This document shows, piece by piece, positions 15,766-26,000 of a stretch of DNA of 38,243 bases (position 1 is the first letter of the stretch; every line of letters starts with the position of its first letter). Below the pieces are notes generated by a model. The model searched no databases and was not told where the DNA came from. It saw only the letters and a program-made list of their open reading frames with translations. Origin of the DNA: a virus; IMG/VR virus record IMGVR_UViG_3300025828_000061, positions 1-38,243 of that record; one strand, written 5' to 3'. Both the position numbers and the translations under genes were made by a program.

Positions 15766-18438
15766 ATGGCAACTAAAAAGAAACTCTTACAAGCTGCTGC
15801 AGGTAGTGCAGGTGGTGCTGCTGCGCTTAACGTAGAAGATGTGTTCTCCACCTATCTCTATGAAGGTAGTGATGGTTATAAATTTATTGAAAACGGCATT
15901 AGTCTCGGTGAATCTGGTGTTGGTGGTTCTGCGGAGTTTAATAACAACAACACACTTATCGTACCAGACAGCACAGACTTTCAATTTGGGGGTGGTGATT
16001 GGACTGTAGAGGCTTTTGTTTACGCTTACAGAGGTACTGACGATTTTGTTATAGCTGGATGGGGTGAGGATGCCGATAACAGGTTTGATTTCGGTTGGCA
16101 AAGTTCTACAGCACCAAGGATACGAGTAGGTCAAAACGCTATTACATATGAGGCTACGGCAAGTTCAAGCTTTGCTCTTAGTAATTATGCAGGTTCTTGG
16201 GTACATGTAGCGTGTGTCAGGTATAATAACGTACTAACACTGTGGATTGATGGAGCAGAAGCTTGTTCTATCTCTTATTCAGTAGCAGATTTTCCACAAC
16301 CATCAACTGGCGGTGTCGGGATAGGATCACGTTGGTACACAACTAGAACAGGGCTAACCAATGAGGCGTTGGGCCATATTAGTAATTTTCGTATTGTTAA
16401 GGGTACGGCTGTTTACACGTCAGCATTTACTGCACCAACGTCTGAATTGACAGCCATTACAAATACAACTTTATTGTGCCTACAAGGTAGCGATCCGTTA
16501 ACAGATGTTTCTGGCAATTCACATTCTATTACTCAAAGCGAGTTTAATGCTGCAAGTAACTATACTGAACACGTAGATGTTGTAGCTTCTTCCTTTGGCC
16601 CTTTTGATTCTGATACAACAAGTGATGGAGGCATGGTCTGGACTAAAGATCGTGTCAACGGTGGTTCAAGCGTTTATCATCACATAATGGACACAGAAGG
16701 CACTGGCCTAAATAAAACTCTGTGGCCCAACGATACATCTGCTTTGTATTCTAGCTATGGTGCGTCAGCTTGGCACTCTAACGGCTACACAGTAAACATG
16801 AGTGGCACGAGTGGTTTAAGTCATATTTCTGGTTCTTATGTTTCTTGGACTTGGAAAAAAGCCCCTAAGTTCTTTGATGTGCAAACATTTACGTCAGCTT
16901 CATCTGGAAATACTACGTTTAACCATAACTTAGGTAGCACTCCAGCTTGCGTAATCATAAAGAACACGCAGACATCAGACCCTTGGCTTATTTATCATGT
17001 AGAAACAGGTAACGATAAGTACTTGGCTTTTGATACAAGTGCGGCAGGTACTTTAAGTGGTTCTTTTTCTGTAAACAGTACATCTGTGACGGTAAGTTCT
17101 TCTCTAATGTATACAAGCCAGTCATATGTAGCCTACCTATTCGCCCACAACGATGGTGACGGTGAGTTCGGCCCTGATGGTGATCAAGATATCATCAAGT
17201 GTGGTGTTGTATCACATACGCAAAGCAATGGCTATGATAGTGAAGTAAACCTTGGTTTTGAACCTCAATGGTTATTAATTAAAAACTCAAATACTTCAGG
17301 GTATGCTTGGGCAATTTTTGATACTATGAGAGGTTGGACAGTTCAATCTGAAGATAGCTATTTAACGGCAGAAAGTTCTAATGCAGAAGGCACTACTGTT
17401 TCAGGTACTGGTTGGATTGATGTAACGTCTACTGGTTTTAAAATACAGGATGCTATGTTTGGTACAGGTGACTACATCTACATAGCCATTAGACGTGGCC
17501 CTATGGCTGTGCCGACTGATGCGACTGATGTGTTTCAACCACATATTTATACAGGTGATGGCAGCACGTTAATTTATGATCTGTCTCTAACCCCTGATAT
17601 GGTCATCAACATGAGTAGAACTGTTGAATTTGACGCAAATGCTATTAATGATAGATTGAGGGGTTCTGGCCGTGAGATGTATACGGATCAAACTGGCGAT
17701 GAGTATAATGCAACTACTGCGGGTATGGAGTTTGACTATACTAACCAAATAGAGGTTCAAGAATATAGAAGAATAAGCGGTGAAAACTATTTAAACTTAT
17801 GTTGGAAACGTGCCCCCTCGTTCTTTGATGTCGTTGCTTACACCGGGAACGGAACAGCAGGGCGTACTGTAAGCCATAATCTTGGTGTTGCACCTGAGTT
17901 ATTTGCTGTAAAGCGCAGAGATACCACAGGAAACTGGAATGTATATTTTAACACAGGTAATCCATCTGTAAACAATGGTTTGGGTCTGTTAAGGTTTAAC
18001 ACATATGATGGAGACTTAAACGGCACAACTTTCTGGAACAATACGCATCCGACAGATAGTGTCTTTACAGTAGGGTCACACAGCCAAGTAAACGCCTCTG
18101 GCGGCACCTACATAGCCTACCTATTCGCAAGCCTAGATGGTGTGTCTAAGGTGGGGAGTTATACTGGGAATGGCACAAGTCAGACGATTGACTGCGGGTT
18201 TAGCAGTGGTGCTAGGTTTGTGTTAATTAAAGGTAATGATACAGGTTATGATTGGCTTGTTTTTGATACAGAAAGAGGAATCGTTTCTGGGAATGATGCT
18301 AGACTTCATTTAAACAATACTTCTGCTGAATCTAGCATTAACGATTGGATAGACCCAGCTTCATCAGGCTTTACTGTCACAAGTGAAGGTGAAGTAAATA
18401 ACAGTGGTACAGAATACATCTTCTACGCAATAGCGTAA
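15766..18438 (+). CDS. Large tail fibre / adhesin with a LamG-like domain and six tandem modules
   Basis: An 890-residue protein. Residues about 50-240 form a laminin-G/concanavalin-like lectin domain (SAEFNNNNTLIVPDSTDFQF, DWTVEAFVYA, WVHVACVRYNNVLTLWIDGA, HISNFRIVKGTAVY). Then six related units of about 95-105 residues follow (from about 269, 368, 474, 590, 685 and 793), each with a xxHNLGxxPxxxIxK or similar core and ending near YVAYLFA or YIFYAIA; they resemble DUF7483-type phage modules. The whole is probably a receptor-binding or sugar-binding fibre. It starts 6 bases after the previous gene. The long gene is free of frame breaks. Confidence 0.82.
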   Translation: MATKKKLLQAAAGSAGGAAALNVEDVFSTYLYEGSDGYKFIENGISLGESGVGGSAEFNNNNTLIVPDSTDFQFGGGDWTVEAFVYAYRGTDDFVIAGWGEDADNRFDFGWQSSTAPRIRVGQNAITYEATASSSFALSNYAGSWVHVACVRYNNVLTLWIDGAEACSISYSVADFPQPSTGGVGIGSRWYTTRTGLTNEALGHISNFRIVKGTAVYTSAFTAPTSELTAITNTTLLCLQGSDPLTDVSGNSHSITQSEFNAASNYTEHVDVVASSFGPFDSDTTSDGGMVWTKDRVNGGSSVYHHIMDTEGTGLNKTLWPNDTSALYSSYGASAWHSNGYTVNMSGTSGLSHISGSYVSWTWKKAPKFFDVQTFTSASSGNTTFNHNLGSTPACVIIKNTQTSDPWLIYHVETGNDKYLAFDTSAAGTLSGSFSVNSTSVTVSSSLMYTSQSYVAYLFAHNDGDGEFGPDGDQDIIKCGVVSHTQSNGYDSEVNLGFEPQWLLIKNSNTSGYAWAIFDTMRGWTVQSEDSYLTAESSNAEGTTVSGTGWIDVTSTGFKIQDAMFGTGDYIYIAIRRGPMAVPTDATDVFQPHIYTGDGSTLIYDLSLTPDMVINMSRTVEFDANAINDRLRGSGREMYTDQTGDEYNATTAGMEFDYTNQIEVQEYRRISGENYLNLCWKRAPSFFDVVAYTGNGTAGRTVSHNLGVAPELFAVKRRDTTGNWNVYFNTGNPSVNNGLGLLRFNTYDGDLNGTTFWNNTHPTDSVFTVGSHSQVNASGGTYIAYLFASLDGVSKVGSYTGNGTSQTIDCGFSSGARFVLIKGNDTGYDWLVFDTERGIVSGNDARLHLNNTSAESSINDWIDPASSGFTVTSEGEVNNSGTEYIFYAIA
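16570..18438 (+). repeat. Six tandem protein modules encoded in the 890-residue fibre
   Basis: Units start at about residues 269, 368, 474, 590, 685 and 793. Shared landmarks are FFDV or an equivalent strand at the start, HNLG/NLGF/CGFSSG in the middle, a W-x-V/I-F/Y-D/H core, and a final Y(I/V)AYLFA-type strand. Two units are joined by WKKAP or WKRAPSFF. The DNA copies are strongly diverged, so the repeats are old. Confidence 0.65.
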
Positions 18439-18465
18439 TCAAACTCATATGAAAGGATCAATCTA

Positions 18466-18966
18466 ATGAGTGAATACAGAAACAGAACAACAGGTGTCGT
18501 AAAGACCCAAGGGCAGTGGCGCAATGAGTTCGCCAACATGTCCCTGCCTCGTGTATGGAAAGCAGCAACCCTAGACGCACTAGACCTAGACCCAGTGCTA
18601 CGCAGTCCAGCGGCTACCGTAGGCGACTATCAGGTGTCTGTGCGTGATGGTGTTGAGCAAAACGCAAACGGTGATTGGGTAGAGAAATACGTTGCCCGTG
18701 ACATGTTCGCAGACACCACAGAGGATGGCGTTACGACAACCAAGGCAGAGCATGAGGCGGCTTATCAGGCTACGCTAGACGCTGCTACAGCAGAACGTAA
18801 CCGTGCTACTCGTGATGCTAAACTAGCTGAAACAGACTTCTATGCACTCTCAGATGTAACTATGTCTGCTGAGATGACTACTTATCGTCAGGCTCTACGT
18901 GACATCACAAGCCATGCTAACTGGCCTAACCTAGAAGAAGCTGACTGGCCTACGAAGCCTGAGTAA
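18466..18966 (+). CDS. Tail fibre assembly chaperone-like protein
   Basis: A 166-residue protein between two fibre genes. The C-terminal half matches the Phage_tail_APC pattern: RDAKLAETDFYALSDVTMSA, then EMTTYRQALRDITSHANWPN and WPTKPE at the end. Such proteins help fibres fold and may dock on them. The first part (RTTGVVKTQGQWRNEFANMS) often precedes that domain in marine phages. The gene is GC-richer than its neighbours (31 of 60 bases at 18481-18540), suggesting recent exchange together with a fibre. AAAGGA lies before the ATG. The client is presumably one of the adjoining large fibres. Confidence 0.75.
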   Translation: MSEYRNRTTGVVKTQGQWRNEFANMSLPRVWKAATLDALDLDPVLRSPAATVGDYQVSVRDGVEQNANGDWVEKYVARDMFADTTEDGVTTTKAEHEAAYQATLDAATAERNRATRDAKLAETDFYALSDVTMSAEMTTYRQALRDITSHANWPNLEEADWPTKPE

Positions 18967-18993
18967 TAAGATATACATTAGAGGATATACGTA

Positions 18994-21900
18994 ATGAGTA
19001 AGGCAAGAGATTTAGCAGACTTTATTTCCACTGGAAGTATTCTCTCTGATGGTACTATTGAGTCTACTGAGATCAGTGGTGTTACTGCTGATGCTACAGA
19101 GATTAACAAACTAGATGGACTGACTGCAGATACAGCAGAGTTGAACAAACTAGATGGTGTAACAGCTACTACAACTGAGTTGAACAAACTAGCTGGTACT
19201 ACTGCTACAACATCTGACTTTGACAAACTGTCTAACGTTACTGCTTCAGCTACTGAGTTGAACTATATGAGTGGTGCTACTAGTTCTGTTCAGGATCAGC
19301 TAGACAACATCAGTGTCACATCTGGTAGCCTTACCAAGTCATTTACGAATGGTGAGACAGCAAGCATTACTCTAAGTTCTGCACTCTCTACTGCCCCTGT
19401 TGTTGGTGTTACTAAGGAAGTAGCACAGACAGGTATTTCCTCTAAGGGTGCTTGGGATGTAAATGCTACAGCGTCTAACTATGAACTGCATAACACTGCG
19501 TATGATACTACGTTGGCTAAGAGTAGTGTTGCTGTAGCAAATATTTCTGACTTTACAGACGCAAGTAAAAACTTTCAAACTAGTACGTTTGGTGCTTCCC
19601 CTAATCCTTTCTTTAAAACAGATGGTACAAAAATGTACATTTGTAGCAGAGCAAATGCTTTTGTGTATCAATACTCATTATCAACAGCTTGGGATGTTAG
19701 CACTGCTTCTTATGATAACAAATCCTTTTCAACTAATGCACAAACTAGCGAGGGTGATCCTACTGACCTATTCTTTAAACCTGATGGCACTCTTTTATTT
19801 GTAGTAGGCCAAGGTAATGATCAGGTGTATGCGTATAGTCTTACAACAGCTTGGGATATAAGCACTGCATCTCCTACTGCGTCTAATTTTATGTCTACAG
19901 CTTCACAAGAAACTGCACCTAGAGGCATATTCTTTAAGTCAGATGGAACTGTTATATACGTTGTTGGTGGCAACGGGAATGCTACTTTCTACTACACTAT
20001 GTCAACTGCTTGGGATTTATCTACAGCTAGTTACACAGGTAGCATTAATACTGCTACAGAAGATAACGGCCCTAATGGTATTAACTTTAATTCCTCTGGA
20101 ACTAAAATGTATCTATTAGGCGGTAGCAGCGGAAATGGAAAGATATTCCAATACAATTTAACGACAGCTTGGGACTTAACAACTGCATCTTATAGTAGTA
20201 ACTTTTTAGATATAACTGGTTATACCAGTGGCGGTGTTGCAAAAGGTATTGCTTTAGTTGACAACGACACAAGGCTTTACTTTGGGGCGGGTACATCTAA
20301 CCCTGCTTACGTTCATCAACTTGATGGCTTCTCAAATGCCCTTGCCCTAGGCACAGGCTCCTTTGCTTCCACAGACGTAGGCAAACGCATTCAAGGTAAT
20401 GGCGGTGATGTAATTCTTACAAGCACTGCGGGTGCGTATGACATTACAGGTGGATCAGACTTTACTGACACTAGCACTATTGCGTCAGGCTCTTGGACTA
20501 TGCATGGGCTAAAGTCTGCGGGTGCTACTGATGGGCTTACTATTACAAGTATAACTGGGGCGGGTTATGATGTAGCAAATGCTAGTTACACAAACAATTA
20601 CTATGACACTCCAGACTCTAACTCATTACAGGGTATTTTTGTAAACGAAGCTGGCACTAGGCTTTACAAAAATGATAACTCAGCAAATGACCTTTGGGAG
20701 TACTCATTAAGCACTGCACATGATATTACTACGGCAAGTCAGACAGGTAATAGAATTGCTTATAGTGGTGTTGGGCCTGGTGAATCAGATATGAGGGGTA
20801 TGAGTTTTAAGCCAGATGGTACACGTTTGTATTTAAGTGGCTCTGACCACCACAGAATTTATATGTATAATATTACAACTGCATTTGATTTAACCGTCAA
20901 TGCCTATGCAGGTAGTGCTTATGTTAATACCTCACATCAATTTCCAGGTGGCATTGCATTAAAACCAGATGGTACAAAACTATTTCACACTTCAGGTGCA
21001 AGTAACCAAGTAGCACAATATACACTAGGTAATCCTTGGGATTTTAGTAATAATGTAACCTTTAACGGTGCTTACAATGCGGGAGCACAATTAAGCTCTC
21101 CATCTGACGTTAAGTTTAATGATGATGGTACTAAAATGTATGTACTTGATGCTACAAGTAAACGCTTAGGTATATACTCTCTATCAACAGCGTACACTAT
21201 TACAAGTGGTGTAACACACGATGGCAATTTAGATTTAAGCACACACGCAACAAATCTATTTGGTTTATCATTTAGTGACTCTGGTGCAAATATGTATATA
21301 GGTGGTAGTAATGGTAATGTTTATCAGTATGCCACACAAGAAGTAACAGCCCCCACATCCTCATACCACATAGCAGCCACTAACTCAGGTGGACAAATCA
21401 GTACTGAATACTGGACTGACATCAACAGCATGACAGCCGATCAGTCGCTTGGTGATGGTGAAGCATACTATGCAGTATCCACAGATGATCGCACTACTTG
21501 GTCAGTCGCAAAGGCAAGCGATGGTGTTCGTCCTATTGTGAGAAATAATGCGGGTACTTGGCAGTATAATAGTGATGCGGGAAGCACTACAACTTATGAT
21601 ATTTCTTCTCCTACTCATGTGCAAGATTTTGATATAAGTGGATATAGTACTGACCCTTACGGATTAACTTTTAAACCAGACGGCACTGTAGTTTACATTG
21701 CAAGTGATAGTGGCAATAGAGTTATCCAACAGAATTTAACTACTGCTTGGGATTTGAGTACTATGACTGCGGCCTCACATGGCGGCATATTATCAACAAA
21801 TTCTCAAGAAACTGCGCCAAGCGGAGTTCAACTAAGTTCCGATGGAACAAAAGCATATGTTATTGGCACTGCTAGTGATACCATATACCAGTATACCTTG

Positions 21901-22725
21901 ACTAACGCTTGGGATGTTTATCCTAGCTCATATGCAAATAAATCTTTTAGTGTATCTAGTGTAGGAGAAACTTTACCTAATGATATTTTCTTTAAGCCTG
22001 ATGGAACAAAATTGTTTATGGTAGGTAAAACTACCGACAAGGTTCATGAGATTACTTTAACTACAGCTTGGGATATAGATACAGCAAGCTTTTCTGGTAA
22101 TGACTTTAGTGTTGCTTCCTACGAGACTGGGCCGCAAGGTTTATCATTTAGTTCTGATGGTACTAAAATGTTTACCGTAGGAATAAACTATGTAACTGAG
22201 TGGGCGTTAAGTACAGCTTGGGATATAACAACAGCTTCATATGTAAGAGCTTATGATTCAAGCGCACAAGAGACAGACCCACACGCAATAGCATTTAAAT
22301 CAGATGGTACAAAAATGTATATCATGGGTTCAGTGCAAGATAATATAAGTGAATACAATGTAAGCAATACTTCTTACACCACCTCAACAACATGGACTAA
22401 CGCCACAACTAACGATGAGTTCTATGCATTACAGCAAGCACTAGGTGCAACTGAGTTTAACCGCATGGACAAGACGCAGCTAGACGCAGTAGCAGATGGC
22501 TCTCACTTCACGTTAGGCGATACGTTGGACTTGGCTATTGCACTCAAGCAAGACACTGCATCAGCATCACTGCCTACGTCTGACGGTGTAAGCATTAACT
22601 ATGATGCAGAGGCACTCAACCAAGGTGCTGTACTAGGGACAGACTACGACTATGACTTCCCTGATAGCACAACGGTTCGTATCACTTCTAATGCAGCACA
22701 GAACTTGAAGATACGTGTAGTATAA
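18994..22725 (+). CDS. Giant tail fibre with three groups of five propeller-like blades
   Basis: A 1243-residue protein. Residues 25-100 hold ATELNKLDGVTA-type repeats found in cyanophage fibres, then a beta segment (115-195). From 204 onward there are fifteen blades of about 50 residues with the pattern F(K)xDGTxxYxxG...VYQYxLxTAWDxxTAS, in three groups of five (204-445, 545-785, 887-1125). Between groups lie two non-propeller inserts, one with DVGKRIQGNGGDVILT (461-476) and one with TDINSMTADQSLGDGEAYY (808-826). A GC-richer C-terminal domain (1130-1243) closes the protein. The blades probably present ligand-binding surfaces for host recognition. It is the last gene of the adhesin section. 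Confidence 0.83.
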   Translation: MSKARDLADFISTGSILSDGTIESTEISGVTADATEINKLDGLTADTAELNKLDGVTATTTELNKLAGTTATTSDFDKLSNVTASATELNYMSGATSSVQDQLDNISVTSGSLTKSFTNGETASITLSSALSTAPVVGVTKEVAQTGISSKGAWDVNATASNYELHNTAYDTTLAKSSVAVANISDFTDASKNFQTSTFGASPNPFFKTDGTKMYICSRANAFVYQYSLSTAWDVSTASYDNKSFSTNAQTSEGDPTDLFFKPDGTLLFVVGQGNDQVYAYSLTTAWDISTASPTASNFMSTASQETAPRGIFFKSDGTVIYVVGGNGNATFYYTMSTAWDLSTASYTGSINTATEDNGPNGINFNSSGTKMYLLGGSSGNGKIFQYNLTTAWDLTTASYSSNFLDITGYTSGGVAKGIALVDNDTRLYFGAGTSNPAYVHQLDGFSNALALGTGSFASTDVGKRIQGNGGDVILTSTAGAYDITGGSDFTDTSTIASGSWTMHGLKSAGATDGLTITSITGAGYDVANASYTNNYYDTPDSNSLQGIFVNEAGTRLYKNDNSANDLWEYSLSTAHDITTASQTGNRIAYSGVGPGESDMRGMSFKPDGTRLYLSGSDHHRIYMYNITTAFDLTVNAYAGSAYVNTSHQFPGGIALKPDGTKLFHTSGASNQVAQYTLGNPWDFSNNVTFNGAYNAGAQLSSPSDVKFNDDGTKMYVLDATSKRLGIYSLSTAYTITSGVTHDGNLDLSTHATNLFGLSFSDSGANMYIGGSNGNVYQYATQEVTAPTSSYHIAATNSGGQISTEYWTDINSMTADQSLGDGEAYYAVSTDDRTTWSVAKASDGVRPIVRNNAGTWQYNSDAGSTTTYDISSPTHVQDFDISGYSTDPYGLTFKPDGTVVYIASDSGNRVIQQNLTTAWDLSTMTAASHGGILSTNSQETAPSGVQLSSDGTKAYVIGTASDTIYQYTLTNAWDVYPSSYANKSFSVSSVGETLPNDIFFKPDGTKLFMVGKTTDKVHEITLTTAWDIDTASFSGNDFSVASYETGPQGLSFSSDGTKMFTVGINYVTEWALSTAWDITTASYVRAYDSSAQETDPHAIAFKSDGTKMYIMGSVQDNISEYNVSNTSYTTSTTWTNATTNDEFYALQQALGATEFNRMDKTQLDAVADGSHFTLGDTLDLAIALKQDTASASLPTSDGVSINYDAEALNQGAVLGTDYDYDFPDSTTVRITSNAAQNLKIRVV
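19603..22368 (+). repeat. Fifteen propeller-blade repeats (3 x 5) within the giant fibre
   Basis: Blade starts at about residues 204, 256, 309, 360, 414; 545, 600, 651, 703, 755; and 887, 942, 995, 1047, 1096. The fifth blade of each group lacks the TAWD end. The DNA repeats are diverged, with short identical runs coding DGTKMY and TAWD. Confidence 0.75.
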
Positions 22726-22727
22726 TC

Positions 22728-22756
22728 TTGACAAATAAGCATTTATGAGTTAAACT
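22728..22756 (+). promoter_or_regulatory. Possible promoter before the small membrane protein gene
   Basis: TTGACA (22728-22733) with TAAACT (22751-22756) 17 bases further. The stretch resembles the capsid promoter: both have TTGACA, then ATAAG, then ATTTATGA. The -10 is weak (4 of 6), and it ends directly before the next ATG, so transcripts would start inside that gene and would mainly serve the ejection genes from 23024 on. Confidence 0.4.
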
Positions 22757-23011
22757 ATGAGTGACATCAAACTTTCTCCAGAAGAAATAGAAGATATGCT
22801 AGATCGTGCAGCTAGGCGTGGGGCTAAAGAAGCCCTACGTTCTATTGGCTTACTAGACGATGATGCACATAAAGATATTACAGAGATGCGTAGCTTGTTG
22901 GAAGCATGGCGTGACACTCGTAAGTCTATCTGGTCTACAATAGTAAAATTAGCTACCGTTGGAGTCCTGACATTTATTGCAGGTGCGGTATGGATGACAA
23001 TGGGTAAGTAA
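22757..23011 (+). CDS. Small membrane protein, DUF6127-like
   Basis: An 84-residue protein. The N-terminus is acidic and helical (LSPEEIEDMLDRAARRGAKE), followed by GLLDDDAHKDITEMRSLLEA and one hydrophobic segment at about 60-80 (WSTIVKLATVGVLTFIAGAV). This plan matches the DUF6127 family of small phage-associated membrane proteins common in alphaproteobacterial phages and gene transfer agents. A holin or a membrane anchor for ejection is possible; the family has no established function I know. There is no clear ribosome site before the ATG. It lies between fibres and ejection proteins. Confidence 0.65.
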   Translation: MSDIKLSPEEIEDMLDRAARRGAKEALRSIGLLDDDAHKDITEMRSLLEAWRDTRKSIWSTIVKLATVGVLTFIAGAVWMTMGK

Positions 23012-23023
23012 AGGTAAAGTATT

Positions 23024-26000
23024 ATGGCAGAAGATAACAACATTCCAGCATGGGTAGACCCTGACTACGGATATAATCCTGCTAGCCCACGTAAGCCTAA
23101 CATGCGTGAGATGATGGAGATGATCGCAGGTAAATCTGTGGAAGAAATCTACGCTTCTGGTGAAGACTATAGTGACATAACCCGTTTAGCTTCTGATTTA
23201 TTGTATGGTAGTGTAGGCTCTAACGAAGATACTCGTGACTTTACTAAGATTACTGAAGTAGCTACTGATCCTGCAACTGGACAGATTGATGCAGATAAGT
23301 TTGTAGCTGCTACACAAATTGCTACATCACAAATGTATGGTGGTACTACAGTTAAGTATCAATCAGGTGGCTATGAAACAGACGAAGCAGGTAATACTGT
23401 AATTGATGATGCGGGTAATCCTGTAGAGCTACCACCTAGTTTATATATTGTGGGTGGCAATGGTACAATTTTACGTGGTTTGTCTGGTAATGCAGAACAA
23501 ATGACTAAACAGTTGACTACCTTTGGTGTACAAACAACTGATTGGACTGGTGATGCAATGAATGCAATGCAACAGTCTGGAATAGATCAAGATAAACTAC
23601 AAACTTATTTAAATACATTTGGTGAACTTACTAACACATATACTCCTTGGGATAACTACCAAGATATATGGGCAGAGGAAGGTTTAGTTAGTGGTGTTGC
23701 ACCTATGATAAATAACTTTCAGATTGTGTCTGGGCAAACTCTTAGTGGTACAAGTACAGGTACACAAACTACGCAAACAGGTACTAGTGCTACACAAGTA
23801 ACAGGTGATCAGACACAACAACAAACAGGTACAGATACAGATGCTGTGTCTATGGCTGCTAATCAAGCTGTAACTACACCTCAACAACTACCTCAGACTG
23901 TATCTTACCAAATGCCACAAGGTTATCAAGGCTCAGGATTTATGCCTACGTACATGGATCAAACAGGTATGGGTATGCAAACTCTTACAATGTCACCTAC
24001 GACAGGTACAGGCATGATGAATTATCAGCCTACACAAACATATACTATGGGTCAACCTATGATACAAGCACCTCAAGTTACACAACCTCAACAAGCAGAA
24101 GTACGCATGTATCGTAATAATGCGGGTATGACTACTAGTATTACATTTGTAAATGGACAACCACAGACACCAATTCCGTCTGGGTTCTATCCTGTAGATC
24201 AACAACCTGCAGGGCAGATGCCATATCAACCACAGGTTCCTCAAGTGCAAGCACCTACACCACAACCAGTAACACCTTACACACCTCAGTTTAACATGAA
24301 CCAAGGGGGTATTGTACCACCAATCCCTACACCTTCAGGTAATAAGTTTGGTGGATTTAAACCAGAGGCATTGCAACGTATTGCACAGAACCTTGGTTAC
24401 TCAGGTGACATGGGTGGCTTTGATCAATACTTGAATGATAATCCAGATAAGAAACAAAAGATGGATAACTACACTACTCGTGCTCGTCAAATGGCAGAGG
24501 GTGGTATGGTTAAGAAGTATGCAAATGGGGGTGACACTACAACTGTAGACATACAACAGTACGATCCTCGTGTACTAAATCAACAGTATATTCCACAACA
24601 ACCTGACTTAACAGGCTTAGATTTACCACAAGTACAAGCACAGTTAGCTAAAACACCAGGGTTACCTACTGGTGCAACTGTAGTTCCAACTGGTACTCAG
24701 CTAACTGCAGGTCAACTTGTATCACCTTACTCAGGTCAAGTAGCAGGATCACTAGCACTACCTACTGCACTAGCTGCAACTCAACAAGCTATGATGCCTA
24801 TGACAGGACAGGCAGCTTTGATGTCACCAGTAGAAGCTGCAGGTGCTGTTGGTGCAACTGTAGATCAAACACAGGCGGCACAGTTACAGCAAATTGCAGG
24901 TATTACTGCAGCACAACAGCAAGGTACATCTGTAGCTAATGTAGAAGCTGCACAGGGTACAGGTATCTTGATGGATAATCCTGTACAACGCCAGATACAG
25001 AATGGTGAACTTATTTCTGGTGCAGCTAATGCACAAACTGCTGCTGCATTTAACGAAGAGATACAAGCCGCAACTGCTACACCTACTAAACAAGCTACTG
25101 TACAAGGTCAGCTAGAAACATTAATGGCTCAGTTTGAAGGCGGTGAAACACCTGCATGGGCAGCAGGGTCAATGCGTAATGCAATGGCTACATTGTCTGC
25201 ACGTGGGTTGGGAGCATCTAGCTTGGCAGGTCAAGCTGTAATCCAAGCTGCTATGGAATCTGCATTGCCTATTGCCCAGATGGATGCACAGGTAACTGCA
25301 CAGTTTGAACAACAGAACTTGTCTAATCGTCAGCAACGTGCTATACTTGCTGCACAACAACGTGCAACATTTATGGGCATGGAATTTGACCAAGCATTCC
25401 AAGCTCGTGTAGCTAACGCAGCTAAGGTTAGTGATGTTGCAAACATGAACTTTACTGCTGAACAACAAGTAGCATTAGAGAACTCACGTATTGCAAATAC
25501 AATGAACCTAAACAATCTGGCTAACTCACAGGCTGTAGTTATGGCAGAGGCAGCGGCACTAGCCAACATGGATATGGCTAACCTTAGCAATCGTCAACAA
25601 GCTGCTGTACAGAATGCTCAGAACTTCTTGCAAGCTGATCTTAGCAACTTGTCTAATCAACAACAGACAGAATTGTTTAAGGCACAACAACGTGTTCAGT
25701 CACTGTTCACTGACCAAGCTGCACTTAATGCTGCACAGCAGTTTAATGCTACGTCACAAAACCAAGTTGATCAGTTCTTTGCAAGCTTACAGAGTAACAC
25801 TGCACAGTTCAATGCTGCACAATCTAATGCACAGGCTCAGTTTAATGCAGGTCAGGTCAATGTTATTGAACGATTTAATGCAGAGATTAACAACCAACGT
25901 GATCAGTTCAATGCACAGAACCGTTTGATTATTGATCAGTCAAATGCTCAGTGGCGTAGAGAGATTGCTACAGCAGATACAGCAGCGGTTAACCGTGCTA

